A stretch of DNA of 64,000 bases. It comes from Phytobacter ursingii (GTDB lineage: Bacteria > Pseudomonadota > Gammaproteobacteria > Enterobacterales > Enterobacteriaceae). Each line of letters begins with the position of its first letter. The stretch's first letter is position 1. The notes under the pieces were generated by a model that was not told the origin of the DNA, did not search any database, and was given only the letters and a program-made list of their open reading frames with translations. Position numbers and translations under genes: made by a program. The DNA lies in NCBI GenBank assembly GCA_901456055.1, contig CABDWT010000016.1:806001-870000 (forward strand), in the 5' to 3' direction. Positions 1-9,075 of the stretch are shown piece by piece.

Positions 1-1250
1 GAGCCAATCAGGCCGGCGTTCGCGCCACGGGTGCTTTTAAAGAACGGGGCGTAGAAAGCAATCACTGCAACCACCGTGATGGACAGACGGATCGCTCGGG
101 TAAAGAACGACAGTTTCAGCACTTCCGGGACCAGCAGCACGAAAATCAGCGGCAGGAAACCTATCAATAAAGATAACCAGCGCGTGGCTTTAAATTCTTG
201 CTCCGGTGTCGGGTTACGGTAAGGGACATAGAAATCTTTCACCACCAGCGAGGCGATAGCCAGCGCAACGGTACTGACGCTCACGAAAATAGAAGCAACA
301 AGTGACGTTGTCACAAGCCCGGCAATCCATGGGTTCATATCCTGCAGGAAAATCGGCATCGCATACAGGCTGTTAATTTCTGGGTGCAGATATTTTGCCG
401 CGACGCCGATAACGGCAATCGCCAGCGCAATCGGCATACAGAAGAAAAATGCTATCCAGGTGGAACGTTTCGCCGATTGCACATCTTTGGTCGAACAGAT
501 GGCCTGAATCACGAACTGGGTACAGAAAATAGACCCGATAGTCCCAATCAACCAGGCGAAAATAGTGCTGGCACCGAAGTTACCATCCCAGGTCCAGTAG
601 AAGTCCGGCATTTTCTGAACCATCGGGGTGAAACCACCGGTTTTGTAGAGTGCAAAACCCATGATGACCAGAATACCGAAGTACTTAAGCGCACTGTGCA
701 GCAGGGTAACCCAGGCCACACCTTTCATGCCGCCGTAGGCAAAGTAGAAGGTACTGACGATGGCGGTAATAAAGGCGGCCACCGGCAGGCTCACTTTCAA
801 CACTGTAGAAATCGCCGCCGCGCCGCTCACATAGTTGCCGACATTCACCAGCAGCAATGCGTAGATCATGATGATAGAAATGATGTTCTTGGTGCTGTTG
901 CCGTACTTCTCTGCAATTGCGCCGGAGATGGTGATTTTGCCGGTGTTATAAATGCGTTTGACCAGCAGCAGGCCAAACAATGGGAAACCGATAGCCGCAC
1001 CCAGAACTGACCAGGAGGCGGCAATCCCGCCTTCGAAGGCGGCCTGTGCGGTACCGACAGTTGATTTCGCGCCAATGTATTCAGACATTAATAAGATACC
1101 AACGATAAAGGCCGGCATCGCGCGGGAGCCTTCCATAAAGTCGCCGGAGTTTTTACTGCGTAAACGGAACGTAAGCCAGGTGGTAAAGACGATATAGGCA
1201 ATGACTATACCGACAATGATCAGGGTATCTTGTGAAGTAAACGTGTTCAT
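1..1250 (-). CDS. Sodium:solute symporter (SSS family), 3' part cut off by window edge
   Basis: Reading the minus strand from an ATG at 1248-1250 gives an open frame through to base 1, about 416 residues without a stop, so the C-terminus lies outside the window. The N-terminus begins MNTFTSQDTLIIVGIVIAYI and is followed by a series of hydrophobic segments typical of the LeuT-fold SSS transporters (Na+-coupled uptake across the inner membrane). A Shine-Dalgarno AGAGG sits upstream of the ATG. It lies 74 bases downstream of the DapA-like gene on the same strand, so it is probably the uptake system of this catabolic operon. The substrate is inferred to be a C4 acid sugar such as threonate, from the neighbours only. 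Confidence 0.85.
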   Translation of the reverse strand, partial: MNTFTSQDTLIIVGIVIAYIVFTTWLTFRLRSKNSGDFMEGSRAMPAFIVGILLMSEYIGAKSTVGTAQAAFEGGIAASWSVLGAAIGFPLFGLLLVKRIYNTGKITISGAIAEKYGNSTKNIISIIMIYALLLVNVGNYVSGAAAISTVLKVSLPVAAFITAIVSTFYFAYGGMKGVAWVTLLHSALKYFGILVIMGFALYKTGGFTPMVQKMPDFYWTWDGNFGASTIFAWLIGTIGSIFCTQFVIQAICSTKDVQSAKRSTWIAFFFCMPIALAIAVIGVAAKYLHPEINSLYAMPIFLQDMNPWIAGLVTTSLVASIFVSVSTVALAIASLVVKDFYVPYRNPTPEQEFKATRWLSLLIGFLPLIFVLLVPEVLKLSFFTRAIRLSITVVAVIAFYAPFFKSTRGANAGLIG

Positions 1251-1324
1251 CTTTGCCTCTCTTTGGGGCGAGTGAAGCCAGGGCACCTGAGTGCCCAATA
1301 TTCTAATGACGAATGAAAAACGCC

Positions 1325-2209
1325 TTAACGCACGTACTGCGTTACGATCTGGCGAATTTGCAGCTGTTGTTCTTCGGTGAATGAAACGGCATAACGACTT
1401 TCGCCGACGTTATAGCCCATGAGTTGCACTGCTTTTTTAACCGCCGCCGGAGAGAACCCTACGCTATAGAGATCGGTACGCAGACCGGTGACATTTTCTT
1501 GTGCCTGACGGGAGCCTTCCACGTCGCCAGCCCTGAAATGCGACCAAATGGCATTGATTTCTTTTGGTGCGACGTTCGCAAGACCAGAGATACAGGCAGA
1601 ACATCCTTCCACGAATCCCCGGTGAATCAGGGAGTCCGGTCCATTCAGGACATCGAAATTCTCGATATCTTTAACGGCATTCAGAAATCCACTCAGGCTT
1701 TCATAGCTGCCTGCACTGTCCTTAATGCCAATAATGTTCGGATGTTCCGCCAACACGCGGACAGTCTGTGGTTCAAGGGTATTCCCGGTGCGGGCAGGGA
1801 TGTTGTACAGAAATACCGGTACGCTGAGGGCATCCGCGACGGCGGTATAATGGGTAATTAATTCGTTTTGTTTTAAGGGGACAAAATACGGGGTGATCAC
1901 GGACACCGCGTCGACGCCCAGTTTTTCAATCTGTTTACCCAGACGGATGGTTTCGCGGGTAGCGATCTCACCAATATGTGCCACCACATTGGCGCGGCCG
2001 GCCACTTCATCAACGCAGGCTGCGGTGACGGTGATTTTTTCCTGCTCGTTAAGCACAAAAAACTCACCGTTGGTGCCGCCGCAGAAAATGCCGTTTCCGG
2101 CCGTCAGTTGGCGATTGACCTGTTCTTTCAGTGACTGAACGTTCAATCCACCTTCTGCATCAAAAGGCGTGACGATCGCCGTCAGCACGCCTTCAATTTT
2201 CTTACTCAT
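1325..2209 (-). CDS. Dihydrodipicolinate synthase/N-acetylneuraminate lyase family protein
   Basis: 294-aa class I aldolase of the DapA/NanA TIM-barrel family. The family's Schiff-base lysine is in IIGIKDSAG and the catalytic tyrosine in FLYNIPARTG. The substrate loop reads GGTNGEF where true DapA usually has GTTGE. An in-frame ATG at 2224 is possible, but the ATG at 2207-2209 follows a GGAGAG ribosome site and gives the usual family length. The gene lies 21 bases after the alcohol dehydrogenase stop and ahead of the symporter, all in one direction. A catabolic 2-oxo-acid aldolase role is more likely than lysine synthesis, given the acid-sugar context. The exact substrate is unknown. Confidence 0.85.
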   Translation of the reverse strand: MSKKIEGVLTAIVTPFDAEGGLNVQSLKEQVNRQLTAGNGIFCGGTNGEFFVLNEQEKITVTAACVDEVAGRANVVAHIGEIATRETIRLGKQIEKLGVDAVSVITPYFVPLKQNELITHYTAVADALSVPVFLYNIPARTGNTLEPQTVRVLAEHPNIIGIKDSAGSYESLSGFLNAVKDIENFDVLNGPDSLIHRGFVEGCSACISGLANVAPKEINAIWSHFRAGDVEGSRQAQENVTGLRTDLYSVGFSPAAVKKAVQLMGYNVGESRYAVSFTEEQQLQIRQIVTQYVR

Positions 2210-2230
2210 TGCACATCTCTCCATGATAAA

Positions 2231-3370
2231 TCAGTGAAACAATGTCTGGTAAATCGCCTGCACGGCGCTGTGATCAACCGTGCAAGGGGCGTTATTCATC
2301 AAGCGTTTAACGTTCAGGGCGGCATCGGCCAGCGACGGAATATCCGCACGCGGTACCCCCAGCGCTTCCAGGTTGTCCGGCAGATCGAGGCGTTTTACCA
2401 GCGCGGCAAAGTAATCCACCAGCGCGTGGGATTTATCCTCATCGCTGAGCGCGGTGTCGGCGTCCGGAATGAGATCCCACACCTGCGCAAATTTTTCGAC
2501 GGCATACGGACGCACCACTTTCATACAGGGGGCCAGCAGAATGGCATTCGCGACACCGTGCGGCAGATGGTATTTGCCACCCAACGGGTAGGAGAGCGCA
2601 TGCACCAGATGTGTCCCGGCATGGGTGATTGCCGCACCGCCGTAATAAGAGGCCCACAACATTTCGAGGCGCGCGGTCAGGTTGTGCGGCTCGCTAACGG
2701 CGGTTTCGATATTGTGCAGAAGCTTACGCAGACCGGTCAGGGCAACGTTATCGCTCACCGGGTTGGCGATCGTAGCGGTAAAGCATTCAATCAGGTGGCA
2801 CAGGGCATCAATACCGGTAGAAGAGGCGATATGCGCTGGCATGCTGGTGGTCAATTCCGGCAACAGCGCGACATAATCCGGCAGCAATACCGGAGAGATG
2901 ATGCCCACTTTGGTGTTCTGTTCCGGGATCGCCAGAATCGCGTTTGGCGTGGCCTCAGACCCGGTCCCTGCGGTGGCCGGAATCAATAAAGAAGGGACGC
3001 GTGCGGTCGGTTTTTCCCCCGCGAGCAGGGCGTCAAGGCCGGGTGAGCGAGGATGACAGAGGACCGATAACAGTTTAGTGACATCGAGAACGCTGCCGCC
3101 GCCGATACCCACGACCAGATCGAATGCCGCGTCCGGCGAGTCGCCGAGGATACGGGCGACATCATGCTGGCTGGGTTCTGGCGGTACGCTGTCAATAACC
3201 TGTACCCGTCGGCCTTCCGCCTGCAGCAGTGTCAGGATCTGTTGCGTTGCGGCAAGTTTGATGACGTTGACGTCGCTAACCAGTAAGAGTTTCTTTTTAC
3301 CCGTAAGCAATGGCGCGATGGCGGGAATGGCCCCTGCGCCGCTTATCAGGGTGCTGTTTATTGTTACCAC
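2231..3370 (-). CDS. Iron-containing (group III) alcohol dehydrogenase family protein
   Basis: 379-aa member of the Fe-ADH family, NAD(P)-dependent and cytosolic. The nucleotide-binding GGGSVLDVTK and the PATAGTGSEAT motifs are present. Metal-binding histidines fall in the HLIECFTA, GTHLVHALSYPLGG and HLPHGVANA segments. The open frame extends to 3433, but a GTG at 3368-3370 directly follows an AGGAG ribosome site and gives the family's usual N-terminus (VVTINSTLISGAG), so I chose it. It is first in a leftward operon with the DapA-like lyase and the symporter, and is divergent from the DUF1537 kinase operon. It probably oxidises or reduces an intermediate of the same pathway; substrate unknown. 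Confidence 0.85.
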   Translation of the reverse strand: MVTINSTLISGAGAIPAIAPLLTGKKKLLLVSDVNVIKLAATQQILTLLQAEGRRVQVIDSVPPEPSQHDVARILGDSPDAAFDLVVGIGGGSVLDVTKLLSVLCHPRSPGLDALLAGEKPTARVPSLLIPATAGTGSEATPNAILAIPEQNTKVGIISPVLLPDYVALLPELTTSMPAHIASSTGIDALCHLIECFTATIANPVSDNVALTGLRKLLHNIETAVSEPHNLTARLEMLWASYYGGAAITHAGTHLVHALSYPLGGKYHLPHGVANAILLAPCMKVVRPYAVEKFAQVWDLIPDADTALSDEDKSHALVDYFAALVKRLDLPDNLEALGVPRADIPSLADAALNVKRLMNNAPCTVDHSAVQAIYQTLFH

Positions 3371-3395
3371 AACGTTCTCCTGTCTGTCTTTGTGG

Positions 3396-3411
3396 TGATT
3401 GAACTCAATCA
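3396..3411. promoter_or_regulatory. Operator-like palindrome upstream of the alcohol dehydrogenase
   Basis: Perfect inverted repeat TGATTGA-AC-TCAATCA, 25 bases before the GTG start of the leftward operon. A related core (ATGATTGAAT) recurs at 3501-3518 next to the rightward operon. The obvious candidate ligand is the DeoR-type regulator encoded at 5763-6524; this is inference. Confidence 0.5.
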
Positions 3412-3473
3412 TATTTTTTTCAATCACGGTCACTGTATGGCATAAATTTATAATTTATTCGCAAATTAAATAA

Positions 3474-3489
3474 GTTGATCTTGCTCACA
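3474..3489. promoter_or_regulatory. CRP-like site in the divergent promoter region
   Basis: GTTGATCTTGCTCACA matches the symmetric CRP consensus TGTGATCTAGATCACA at 12 of 16 positions, including the whole right half-site. It lies between the two divergent operons, 57 bases before the kinase start. Catabolite control would fit a sugar-acid utilisation locus. Confidence 0.55.
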
Positions 3490-3500
3490 TATAATCAATT

Positions 3501-3518
3501 ATGATTGAATATAATCAT
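3501..3518. promoter_or_regulatory. Operator-like inverted repeat upstream of the DUF1537 kinase
   Basis: ATGATT-GAATAT-AATCAT, 6-bp arms. It partly overlaps a second symmetric arrangement (AATCA-ATTA-TGATT, 3493-3506). It shares TGATTGA with the palindrome at 3396-3411, so one regulator could control both divergent units. Confidence 0.45.
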
Positions 3519-3546
3519 ATCCAGAACGTAACGACCCGGAGTAGGG

Positions 3547-4782
3547 ATGAACAAACAAACCTCGGACCAACAAGTGGTCATTCTGGCCGATGACTTCACA
3601 GGCGCGAACGATGCGGGCGTGAGCCTGGCGCTGGCAGGGATGCGTGTGGACGTCGTGCTGGAAGCGACATACCAAAGCGATGCGCAGGCGCTCATTTATA
3701 ACAGCGATAGCCGCGCACTGAGGGCGGATGCGGCACAAGAGAAGGTGGCCGCGCTGACTGAAAGCGTATTACGTCAGTATTCGCCGACGTGGCTGGTAAA
3801 AAAGATAGATTCCACGTTACGCGGTAATCCGGGAGCCGAAGTGATGGCCATGCAGCAGGTTACGGGGGCGGCGGCGGTGATTATCGCACCGGCGTTTCCA
3901 GCGGCAGGACGCATTACCCGGCAGGGGAAATGCCTGGTAAATGGCGTACTGCTCACCGACACCGAGTTTGCCAGCGATCCGAAAACGCCGATTACCAGCG
4001 CGGATGTGGGAGCACTCTTTATCGGGCATAACCAGAACATTACCCCCTCACAATTGCCTGCCGCGCTCTCAAACGCCCGTGCACAAGCACCTGTGCTGCT
4101 GGTAGTGGATGCGCAAACGGACGCCGATCTGGATGACATCATCACCCATGCTATGCAGGCGAGCGAAAGGCCGTTGCTGGTCGGTTCCGCCGGGCTGTGT
4201 GACGCCTTGTCACGCCGTCTGGCGCCGGAAAAACAGGCGGTGGTGCTGGCGGTGGTCGGCTCAATGAGTGAAATCGCTCAAAAACAGGTGCGTACAGCTG
4301 CGCAGCATCCTCGCTGTGAGCACATCTTTATTGATATCAATGATGTCTTTCAGCCGTCTTCCACCGACTACCACGCCGCGATTATCACCGCGCTTAACGC
4401 GGGCAAACACTGTCTGGTGCATACCTGTCCGGATGAACAGGCACGCCATCAGGTGGCTGCGCTATGCGAGCGCTGGGGGCTGAGCCGGGCGGAGTGCGGT
4501 GAGCGTATTTGTGATTATTTAGGTGCACTGACCCGGGACGTACTGCAGCACAGTACGCCTGACGGACTTTATCTCTCCGGCGGCGATGTGGCGATAGCTG
4601 TCGCCAGGGCGCTGGGAGCAAAAGGGTTTCAGATTCGTGGGCGCGCCGCTGAATGCGTGCCCTGGGGATATTTTTCAGGTTGCGAATGGCAACGACCAGT
4701 GATGACCAAAGCGGGCGGTTTTGGCGACGAAACCACGTTGCGCAAGGTTTTGCATTTTATTGAGGAGAAGTCGAGTGACTAA
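3547..4782 (+). CDS. dtnK: DUF1537 four-carbon acid sugar kinase (D-threonate kinase type)
   Basis: 411-aa protein of the DUF1537 (OtnK/DtnK/YgbK) family, ATP-dependent kinases that phosphorylate C4 acid sugars at O-4. The N-terminal substrate domain opens with VVILADDFTGANDAGVSLAL. The C-terminal nucleotide domain carries the LSGGDVA motif near residue 345. Its last 8 bases overlap the start of the PdxA-like gene, so the two are translationally coupled. Kinase plus PdxA2 is the pair described in Salmonella for converting D-threonate through its 4-phosphate to dihydroxyacetone phosphate and CO2. D-threonate is therefore the best guess, but a related C4 acid such as erythronate cannot be excluded. 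ATG start with a short GGAG-like ribosome site. Confidence 0.85.
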   Translation: MNKQTSDQQVVILADDFTGANDAGVSLALAGMRVDVVLEATYQSDAQALIYNSDSRALRADAAQEKVAALTESVLRQYSPTWLVKKIDSTLRGNPGAEVMAMQQVTGAAAVIIAPAFPAAGRITRQGKCLVNGVLLTDTEFASDPKTPITSADVGALFIGHNQNITPSQLPAALSNARAQAPVLLVVDAQTDADLDDIITHAMQASERPLLVGSAGLCDALSRRLAPEKQAVVLAVVGSMSEIAQKQVRTAAQHPRCEHIFIDINDVFQPSSTDYHAAIITALNAGKHCLVHTCPDEQARHQVAALCERWGLSRAECGERICDYLGALTRDVLQHSTPDGLYLSGGDVAIAVARALGAKGFQIRGRAAECVPWGYFSGCEWQRPVMTKAGGFGDETTLRKVLHFIEEKSSD

Positions 4783-5761
4783 CATTATTGCCGTAACGAT
4801 GGGCGATCCTGCGGGGATTGGTCCGGAGATTATTATTAAATCGCTGGTCGAAGGGGAGTTGTCCGGGGCACCGGTTGTGGTTGTGGGGTGCGCCCAAACG
4901 TTTAACCGTATCCTGGCGCTGAACGTGACGCCGCATGCGGAACTGCGCATTATTAACCAGGTCAGCGACGCCCGCTTCGCACCTGGCGTGATTAACGTGC
5001 TCGATGAACCGCTGGCGGATCCGCAGGCGCTGGAACCCGGCAAAGTACAAGCCCAGGCAGGCGATCTGGCCTACCGTTGCGTGCGTCGCGCGACGGAACT
5101 GGCGATGGCCGGCGAAGTAAAAGCCATTGCTACCGCGCCGCTGAACAAAGAAGCGCTGCACTCAGGCGGTCACCACTATCCGGGTCATACCGAGTTGCTG
5201 GCGAAACTGACCAATATTAACGACTATGCGATGGTGCTCTATACCGAGAAACTCAAAGTGATTCACGTCACCACCCATATCGCACTGCGTAAATTCCTTG
5301 ATACCCTCAATCAGGATCGTATCAAGACGGTAATTCGTGTGGCGGATACTTTCCTCAAACGTGTTGGTTTTGCAAACCCGCGTATCGCGGTGGCCGGGGT
5401 GAACCCGCATGCCGGAGAAAATGGCCTGTTTGGCGATGAAGAGATCACTACCGTAGGCCCGGCGGTTGAAGCGATGAAAGCCGAAGGGCTCAACGTTTAC
5501 GGCCCGTGCCCGCCGGACACGGTCTTTATGCAGTGCAATGAAGGGATGTATGACATGGTGGTGGCGATGTACCACGATCAGGGGCATATTCCTTTAAAAT
5601 TGCTGGGCTTTTACGATGGGGTTAATATCACTGCTGGTTTGCCGTTTATCCGTACCTCTGCGGATCATGGCACCGCCTTTGATATCGCCTGGACCGGAAA
5701 AGCGAAACCGGAGAGCATGGCGGTCTCCATCCAGTTAGCTATGCAAATCACACGAGAATAA
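4775..5761 (+). CDS. pdxA2: PdxA2-type 4-phospho-D-threonate 3-dehydrogenase
   Basis: 328-aa PdxA-family NAD-dependent, metal-dependent oxidative decarboxylase. The signature [12 protein letters not shown] opens the protein. Metal and substrate segments include [23 protein letters not shown] and [13 protein letters not shown]. The start is a GTG at 4775 preceded by GAGGAG; the upstream ATG in the same frame would add 18 residues inside the kinase gene. It overlaps the kinase by 8 bases and is followed one base later by the DeoR gene. Adjacency to the DUF1537 kinase argues for the catabolic PdxA2 role and against vitamin B6 synthesis. Confidence 0.85.
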   Translation: MTNIIAVTMGDPAGIGPEIIIKSLVEGELSGAPVVVVGCAQTFNRILALNVTPHAELRIINQVSDARFAPGVINVLDEPLADPQALEPGKVQAQAGDLAYRCVRRATELAMAGEVKAIATAPLNKEALHSGGHHYPGHTELLAKLTNINDYAMVLYTEKLKVIHVTTHIALRKFLDTLNQDRIKTVIRVADTFLKRVGFANPRIAVAGVNPHAGENGLFGDEEITTVGPAVEAMKAEGLNVYGPCPPDTVFMQCNEGMYDMVVAMYHDQGHIPLKLLGFYDGVNITAGLPFIRTSADHGTAFDIAWTGKAKPESMAVSIQLAMQITRE

Positions 5762-5762
5762 T

Positions 5763-6524
5763 ATGAAGGGATATAACCGGTTAGAACAGATTATGGATTA
5801 TCTGAAAGGCCATAATCTGGTAACGGTAGACCAACTGGTGACAATCACCAACGCGTCTCCTGCCACCATTCGCCGCGATTTGATCAAACTCGATCAGGAA
5901 GGGGTGATAAGTCGTTCACACGGCGGCGTTACGCTTAACCGGTTTATCCCCTCGCAGCCGACAACGCTTGAGAAAATGCAGCGTAATCTGTCGGAAAAAC
6001 ATGCTATCGCCTGTGCGGCCGCGTCGCTGGTGAAAGCGGGCGACGCCATTGTGCTTGATGCGGGCACCACTATGATTGAACTCGCTCGCCAGTTGACGCA
6101 TCTGCCGCTGAGGGTCATCACCAGCGATTTGCATATCGCGTTGTTTCTCTCTGAGTTTAAGCAAATCGAAGTGACTATTATTGGCGGGCGAATTGACGAT
6201 ACCAGCCAGTCATGCATCGGCGATCATGGTCGCAAGCTGTTGCAGGGGATTTGGCCGGATATGGCGTTCGTTAGCTGTAACGGCTGGGATCTGGAAAAAG
6301 GCATCACCTCGCCAACCGAAGAGAAAGCGGCGCTGAAACGGGCGTTGATTGATAATGCGCAGCGTCGGGTGTTGCTGGCTGACAGCAGTAAATACGGGGC
6401 GTGGTCGCTGTTTAATGTCGCCCGTCTTGATTCACTGACGGACATTGTCACCGACAGTCACCTTGGCGACGATATTCGCCAGAAACTTGCCGTCTTGCCT
6501 GCCCGGTTAACCATTGCCAGTTAG
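5763..6524 (+). CDS. DeoR/GlpR family transcriptional regulator
   Basis: 253-aa regulator. Residues about 5-60 form the DeoR winged helix-turn-helix ([20 protein letters not shown], then [17 protein letters not shown]). Residues about 75-235 form the sugar-phosphate-sensing domain ([24 protein letters not shown]). It follows pdxA2 by one base, so it is the last gene of the kinase operon. It is the likely controller of both divergent units, sensing a phosphorylated intermediate; the operator candidates are at 3396-3411 and 3501-3518. Confidence 0.9.
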   Translation: MKGYNRLEQIMDYLKGHNLVTVDQLVTITNASPATIRRDLIKLDQEGVISRSHGGVTLNRFIPSQPTTLEKMQRNLSEKHAIACAAASLVKAGDAIVLDAGTTMIELARQLTHLPLRVITSDLHIALFLSEFKQIEVTIIGGRIDDTSQSCIGDHGRKLLQGIWPDMAFVSCNGWDLEKGITSPTEEKAALKRALIDNAQRRVLLADSSKYGAWSLFNVARLDSLTDIVTDSHLGDDIRQKLAVLPARLTIAS

Positions 6525-6556
6525 CATCCTGCCCATGGATGGCTCTATTTTCGTTA

Positions 6557-6592
6557 AAACAAACGGCGTGCTCATTGCCACGCCGTTTGTTT
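6557..6592 (+). terminator. Rho-independent terminator of the kinase-pdxA2-deoR operon
   Basis: Perfect 14-bp stem (arms 6557-6570 and 6579-6592, arm AAACAAACGGCGTG) with an 8-base loop, ending in T-rich sequence. The A-rich 5' arm would let it also work on the opposite strand for the convergent gene at 6622. Confidence 0.8.
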
Positions 6593-6621
6593 ATTCTCAA
6601 CATAACTGCGTGCGGCCAGCG

Positions 6622-7776
6622 TTAATCAATAACCGCTGCTTTCAGCATATTTCCCTGGTCGTCATGGGAAACTGCGAGGCGTAGTTTCCCATTCTCTGTC
6701 AGGATCCGGCGGTGGTTGTTCTTAAGCTGCAACAAACAGGTTTCGTAATGTGCCTGACTCTGAGTAGCGATATTTTTGGCCGACTCCAGAGTCGTCGCAA
6801 TAAAATAACGACGGTGTACAAGCATCTCCTCGCTGTTAAATCTTGAGTTAGTGAGGAAAGACACCGCTTTCTCATTGATAACAGAGACAAAGTTGGTGAG
6901 TTGTTCTTCCCAGACTTTGCGCTGGAGGTCAAACTGGCTGAAGTCTTTATTGGTGGGATCAATGCACGCCTGAATATAGGCTAACAGTGCAGCCAGTTTC
7001 AAAAGAACATTCCTGCGCTGCACTAAGGGATTAATGCCTTCCGCAATCGTTTTTAACTTTTGATAGGTATCCCCTGTGCCAAAGGTATCGGAATCTTTTA
7101 AGGCTCTGGCGGAAGCATGAAGTGTTTTCAAATCAGCGAACAGGATCGACTGCCATTCGTAGGCATCGGCCACCGTGTCTTCAATTTTGTTCTTGATTTG
7201 CAGCGACACATCGTAATCAAAATCGCCACGGCGTAGTTTTTCAACCAGACCTTCAAGATAATGTACGCGCCCTTCAATGCGTGCCAGGTGAGTGTTGTCT
7301 ATTTTGTTGTGCAGTTTCTCTACAGACTCTTTTATCTCAGCCAGATTCTGACTAATGTCAGCAAGATGCGCCTGGGCGACCATCAGGCTGATGAGTTGAA
7401 AAGAGCCAGTGGCAATCTGCTTGAGTTTCCCGCTTTCAATAATCCGTCCTTTTCCGGCGATTTGGCCGACCTGTTTCCCGCCGGTATGCACCACATCTGC
7501 CAGCGTTTCGCCTGCAGAGGTTTTCATCATTGTGTAGGTGCCATCTTTCAATCCCTGCTGAATGTGCGGTTTGAAAATAAGCTCGACGGTTTTTCCATGG
7601 GTACTTATAACACCCTGACATGCCTGAGCGGCCAGCGCACTCATTCGCTTAAGTTCGGTGGGGTCGGTAATATTGTAAAGCACATCGTCAGGAAAAGAGG
7701 GGCATTGTCTTACATCAATAACCGGAATCCCTTTCTCATCAACAAAGGTGTATTCATTGTTATCTTCACTGGTCAT
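6622..7776 (-). CDS. Hypothetical coiled-coil protein, function unknown
   Basis: 384-aa protein that I do not recognise. It has no signal peptide and no clear transmembrane helix; one short hydrophobic stretch (GSFQLISLMVAQAHLADI, about 123-140) is followed by a predicted coiled coil (NLAEIKESVEKLHNKIDN). The rest is alpha-helical and charged. A weak AAGGGA ribosome site precedes the ATG at 7776. It stands alone between two terminators, with an AT-rich leader (7790-7930) unlike the GC-rich surroundings, which suggests recent acquisition. No catalytic motif was seen. A stress or defence accessory role is possible but unsupported. Confidence 0.75.
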   Translation of the reverse strand: MTSEDNNEYTFVDEKGIPVIDVRQCPSFPDDVLYNITDPTELKRMSALAAQACQGVISTHGKTVELIFKPHIQQGLKDGTYTMMKTSAGETLADVVHTGGKQVGQIAGKGRIIESGKLKQIATGSFQLISLMVAQAHLADISQNLAEIKESVEKLHNKIDNTHLARIEGRVHYLEGLVEKLRRGDFDYDVSLQIKNKIEDTVADAYEWQSILFADLKTLHASARALKDSDTFGTGDTYQKLKTIAEGINPLVQRRNVLLKLAALLAYIQACIDPTNKDFSQFDLQRKVWEEQLTNFVSVINEKAVSFLTNSRFNSEEMLVHRRYFIATTLESAKNIATQSQAHYETCLLQLKNNHRRILTENGKLRLAVSHDDQGNMLKAAVID

Positions 7777-7932
7777 AAAAATCCCTTAATACGTTTCACG
7801 GACCTGGATAAATCTTATGATGATGTTATCAAACCTTTTTTTGCACGACTTGTGAGACGAAGTTGTTTACGAAAATCAACGTTATCTTTTTATAATTTGG
7901 CTTTTGAAATGATATTCAGCTATTCGGGAGGT

Positions 7933-7961
7933 AAAAAAATGCCTGCGCGAGACGCAGGCAT
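7933..7961 (-). terminator. Rho-independent terminator of the LDH-like gene
   Basis: 9-bp stem ATGCCTGCG/CGCAGGCAT (7939-7947 and 7953-7961) with a 5-base loop. On the minus strand it is followed by a run of T (A-run at 7933-7939). It lies 22 bases after the stop of the dehydrogenase gene. Confidence 0.8.
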
Positions 7962-7983
7962 CGGGTTTTTCGAAAAATCGGGA

Positions 7984-8928
7984 TTACGGCAGGCGCGCGA
8001 TATTGGCTTTGATCACCGATACGGAGTGGTTAAATTTCGCCACTTCGTCCGCTTCCAGCTGTAACTCAATAATCTGCTGCACGCCGCTCTGGGTCAGGAC
8101 CGCAGGCACGCCAATGGCGACGTCGCTCACGCCATACTCGCCGTCGAGCACGCAGGAGATCGCAAGCGCCCGGTGGCTACCGGTAAAGATATTGCGGCAG
8201 ATCTCCGCAATCGTCCCGGCAATCCCGTACTCGGTGCAGCCTTTACGGGCGTAAATTTCAAAACCGTGTTTACGAACGCTCTCTGCCAGCCCGTCAAAAT
8301 CGATGTTTTGCCCGGTACGCCGCTTCCAGACATCGGCAATCGGCGAACCGTAAACGGAGGAGTGCGACCATACCGGAAACTGAGTGTCGCCATGTTCGCC
8401 AAGGATAAACGCGTCGATACTTTGCGCGCCGATATCCAGCGTTTGCGCCAGCGCGCGCCGCAATCGGGTGGTATCGAGCCAGACGCCGGTACCAATGACC
8501 TGGCTGCGCGGCAGGCCAGAGAGTTTCCATACCTGCCATGTGATGATGTCACAGGGGTTGGTGGCAATCAGAAAGATGCCATTAAAGCCGTTTTCCATCA
8601 TCTGCGGCACAATATTTTTGACAATACGCGCGGTATTCTGTAGCTCGTCCAGGCGGGTCTGCCCCGGCTTAAGCGGGCCACCGGAGACCGTGATGACCGC
8701 AATGTCCACATCGGCACAGTCAGCGGCATCGCGGCTGGTAATATGCATCATGCCCGGCATATATGCGGCGGCGTCCGCCAGATCCTGCACATGACCTTCA
8801 ACGCGATCGCGATTCAAATCAACAAGGATCAACTCTTCGGCAATGTTCTGATTCAGCAGGGCGTAAGCCGCCGATGCGCCAACATTGCCGGTACCGATGA
8901 TCATCACTTTGCGGGCTCTGGTATTCAT
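7984..8928 (-). CDS. Lactate/malate dehydrogenase family NAD-dependent 2-hydroxyacid dehydrogenase
   Basis: 314-aa cytosolic enzyme of the L-LDH/MDH fold. The Rossmann motif IGTGNVGASAAYAL is near residue 10. Catalytic Asp-Arg lie in GTGVWLDTTRLRRAL and the catalytic His in FILGEHGDTQFPVWS. In the mobile specificity loop true L-LDH has a glutamine (GAxQKPGETR) and MDH an arginine; here the loop reads VSGGPLKPGQTRLDE, with leucine at that position. It may therefore prefer a bulkier or different 2-oxo acid. Single-gene unit with its own terminator; ATG preceded by GGAAGAG. Confidence 0.85.
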   Translation of the reverse strand: MNTRARKVMIIGTGNVGASAAYALLNQNIAEELILVDLNRDRVEGHVQDLADAAAYMPGMMHITSRDAADCADVDIAVITVSGGPLKPGQTRLDELQNTARIVKNIVPQMMENGFNGIFLIATNPCDIITWQVWKLSGLPRSQVIGTGVWLDTTRLRRALAQTLDIGAQSIDAFILGEHGDTQFPVWSHSSVYGSPIADVWKRRTGQNIDFDGLAESVRKHGFEIYARKGCTEYGIAGTIAEICRNIFTGSHRALAISCVLDGEYGVSDVAIGVPAVLTQSGVQQIIELQLEADEVAKFNHSVSVIKANIARLP

Positions 8929-9075
8929 TTCTCTTCCGTTATCACGATTACGCGTGAGCGTAAATTACCGCCGCAGGCGCGTTTTATGCAATCCGGACAG
9001 GGATATATAAGTTAATTGTATGGCGAAGTGAGCAGGGTTTGCGCGTAATTTAACAGAACAATAACAGGAGGAGTC

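Noticed and set aside
384-1010. 208-aa open frame on the plus strand
   Set aside because: Lies opposite the symporter gene, which has clear membrane helices and a ribosome site.
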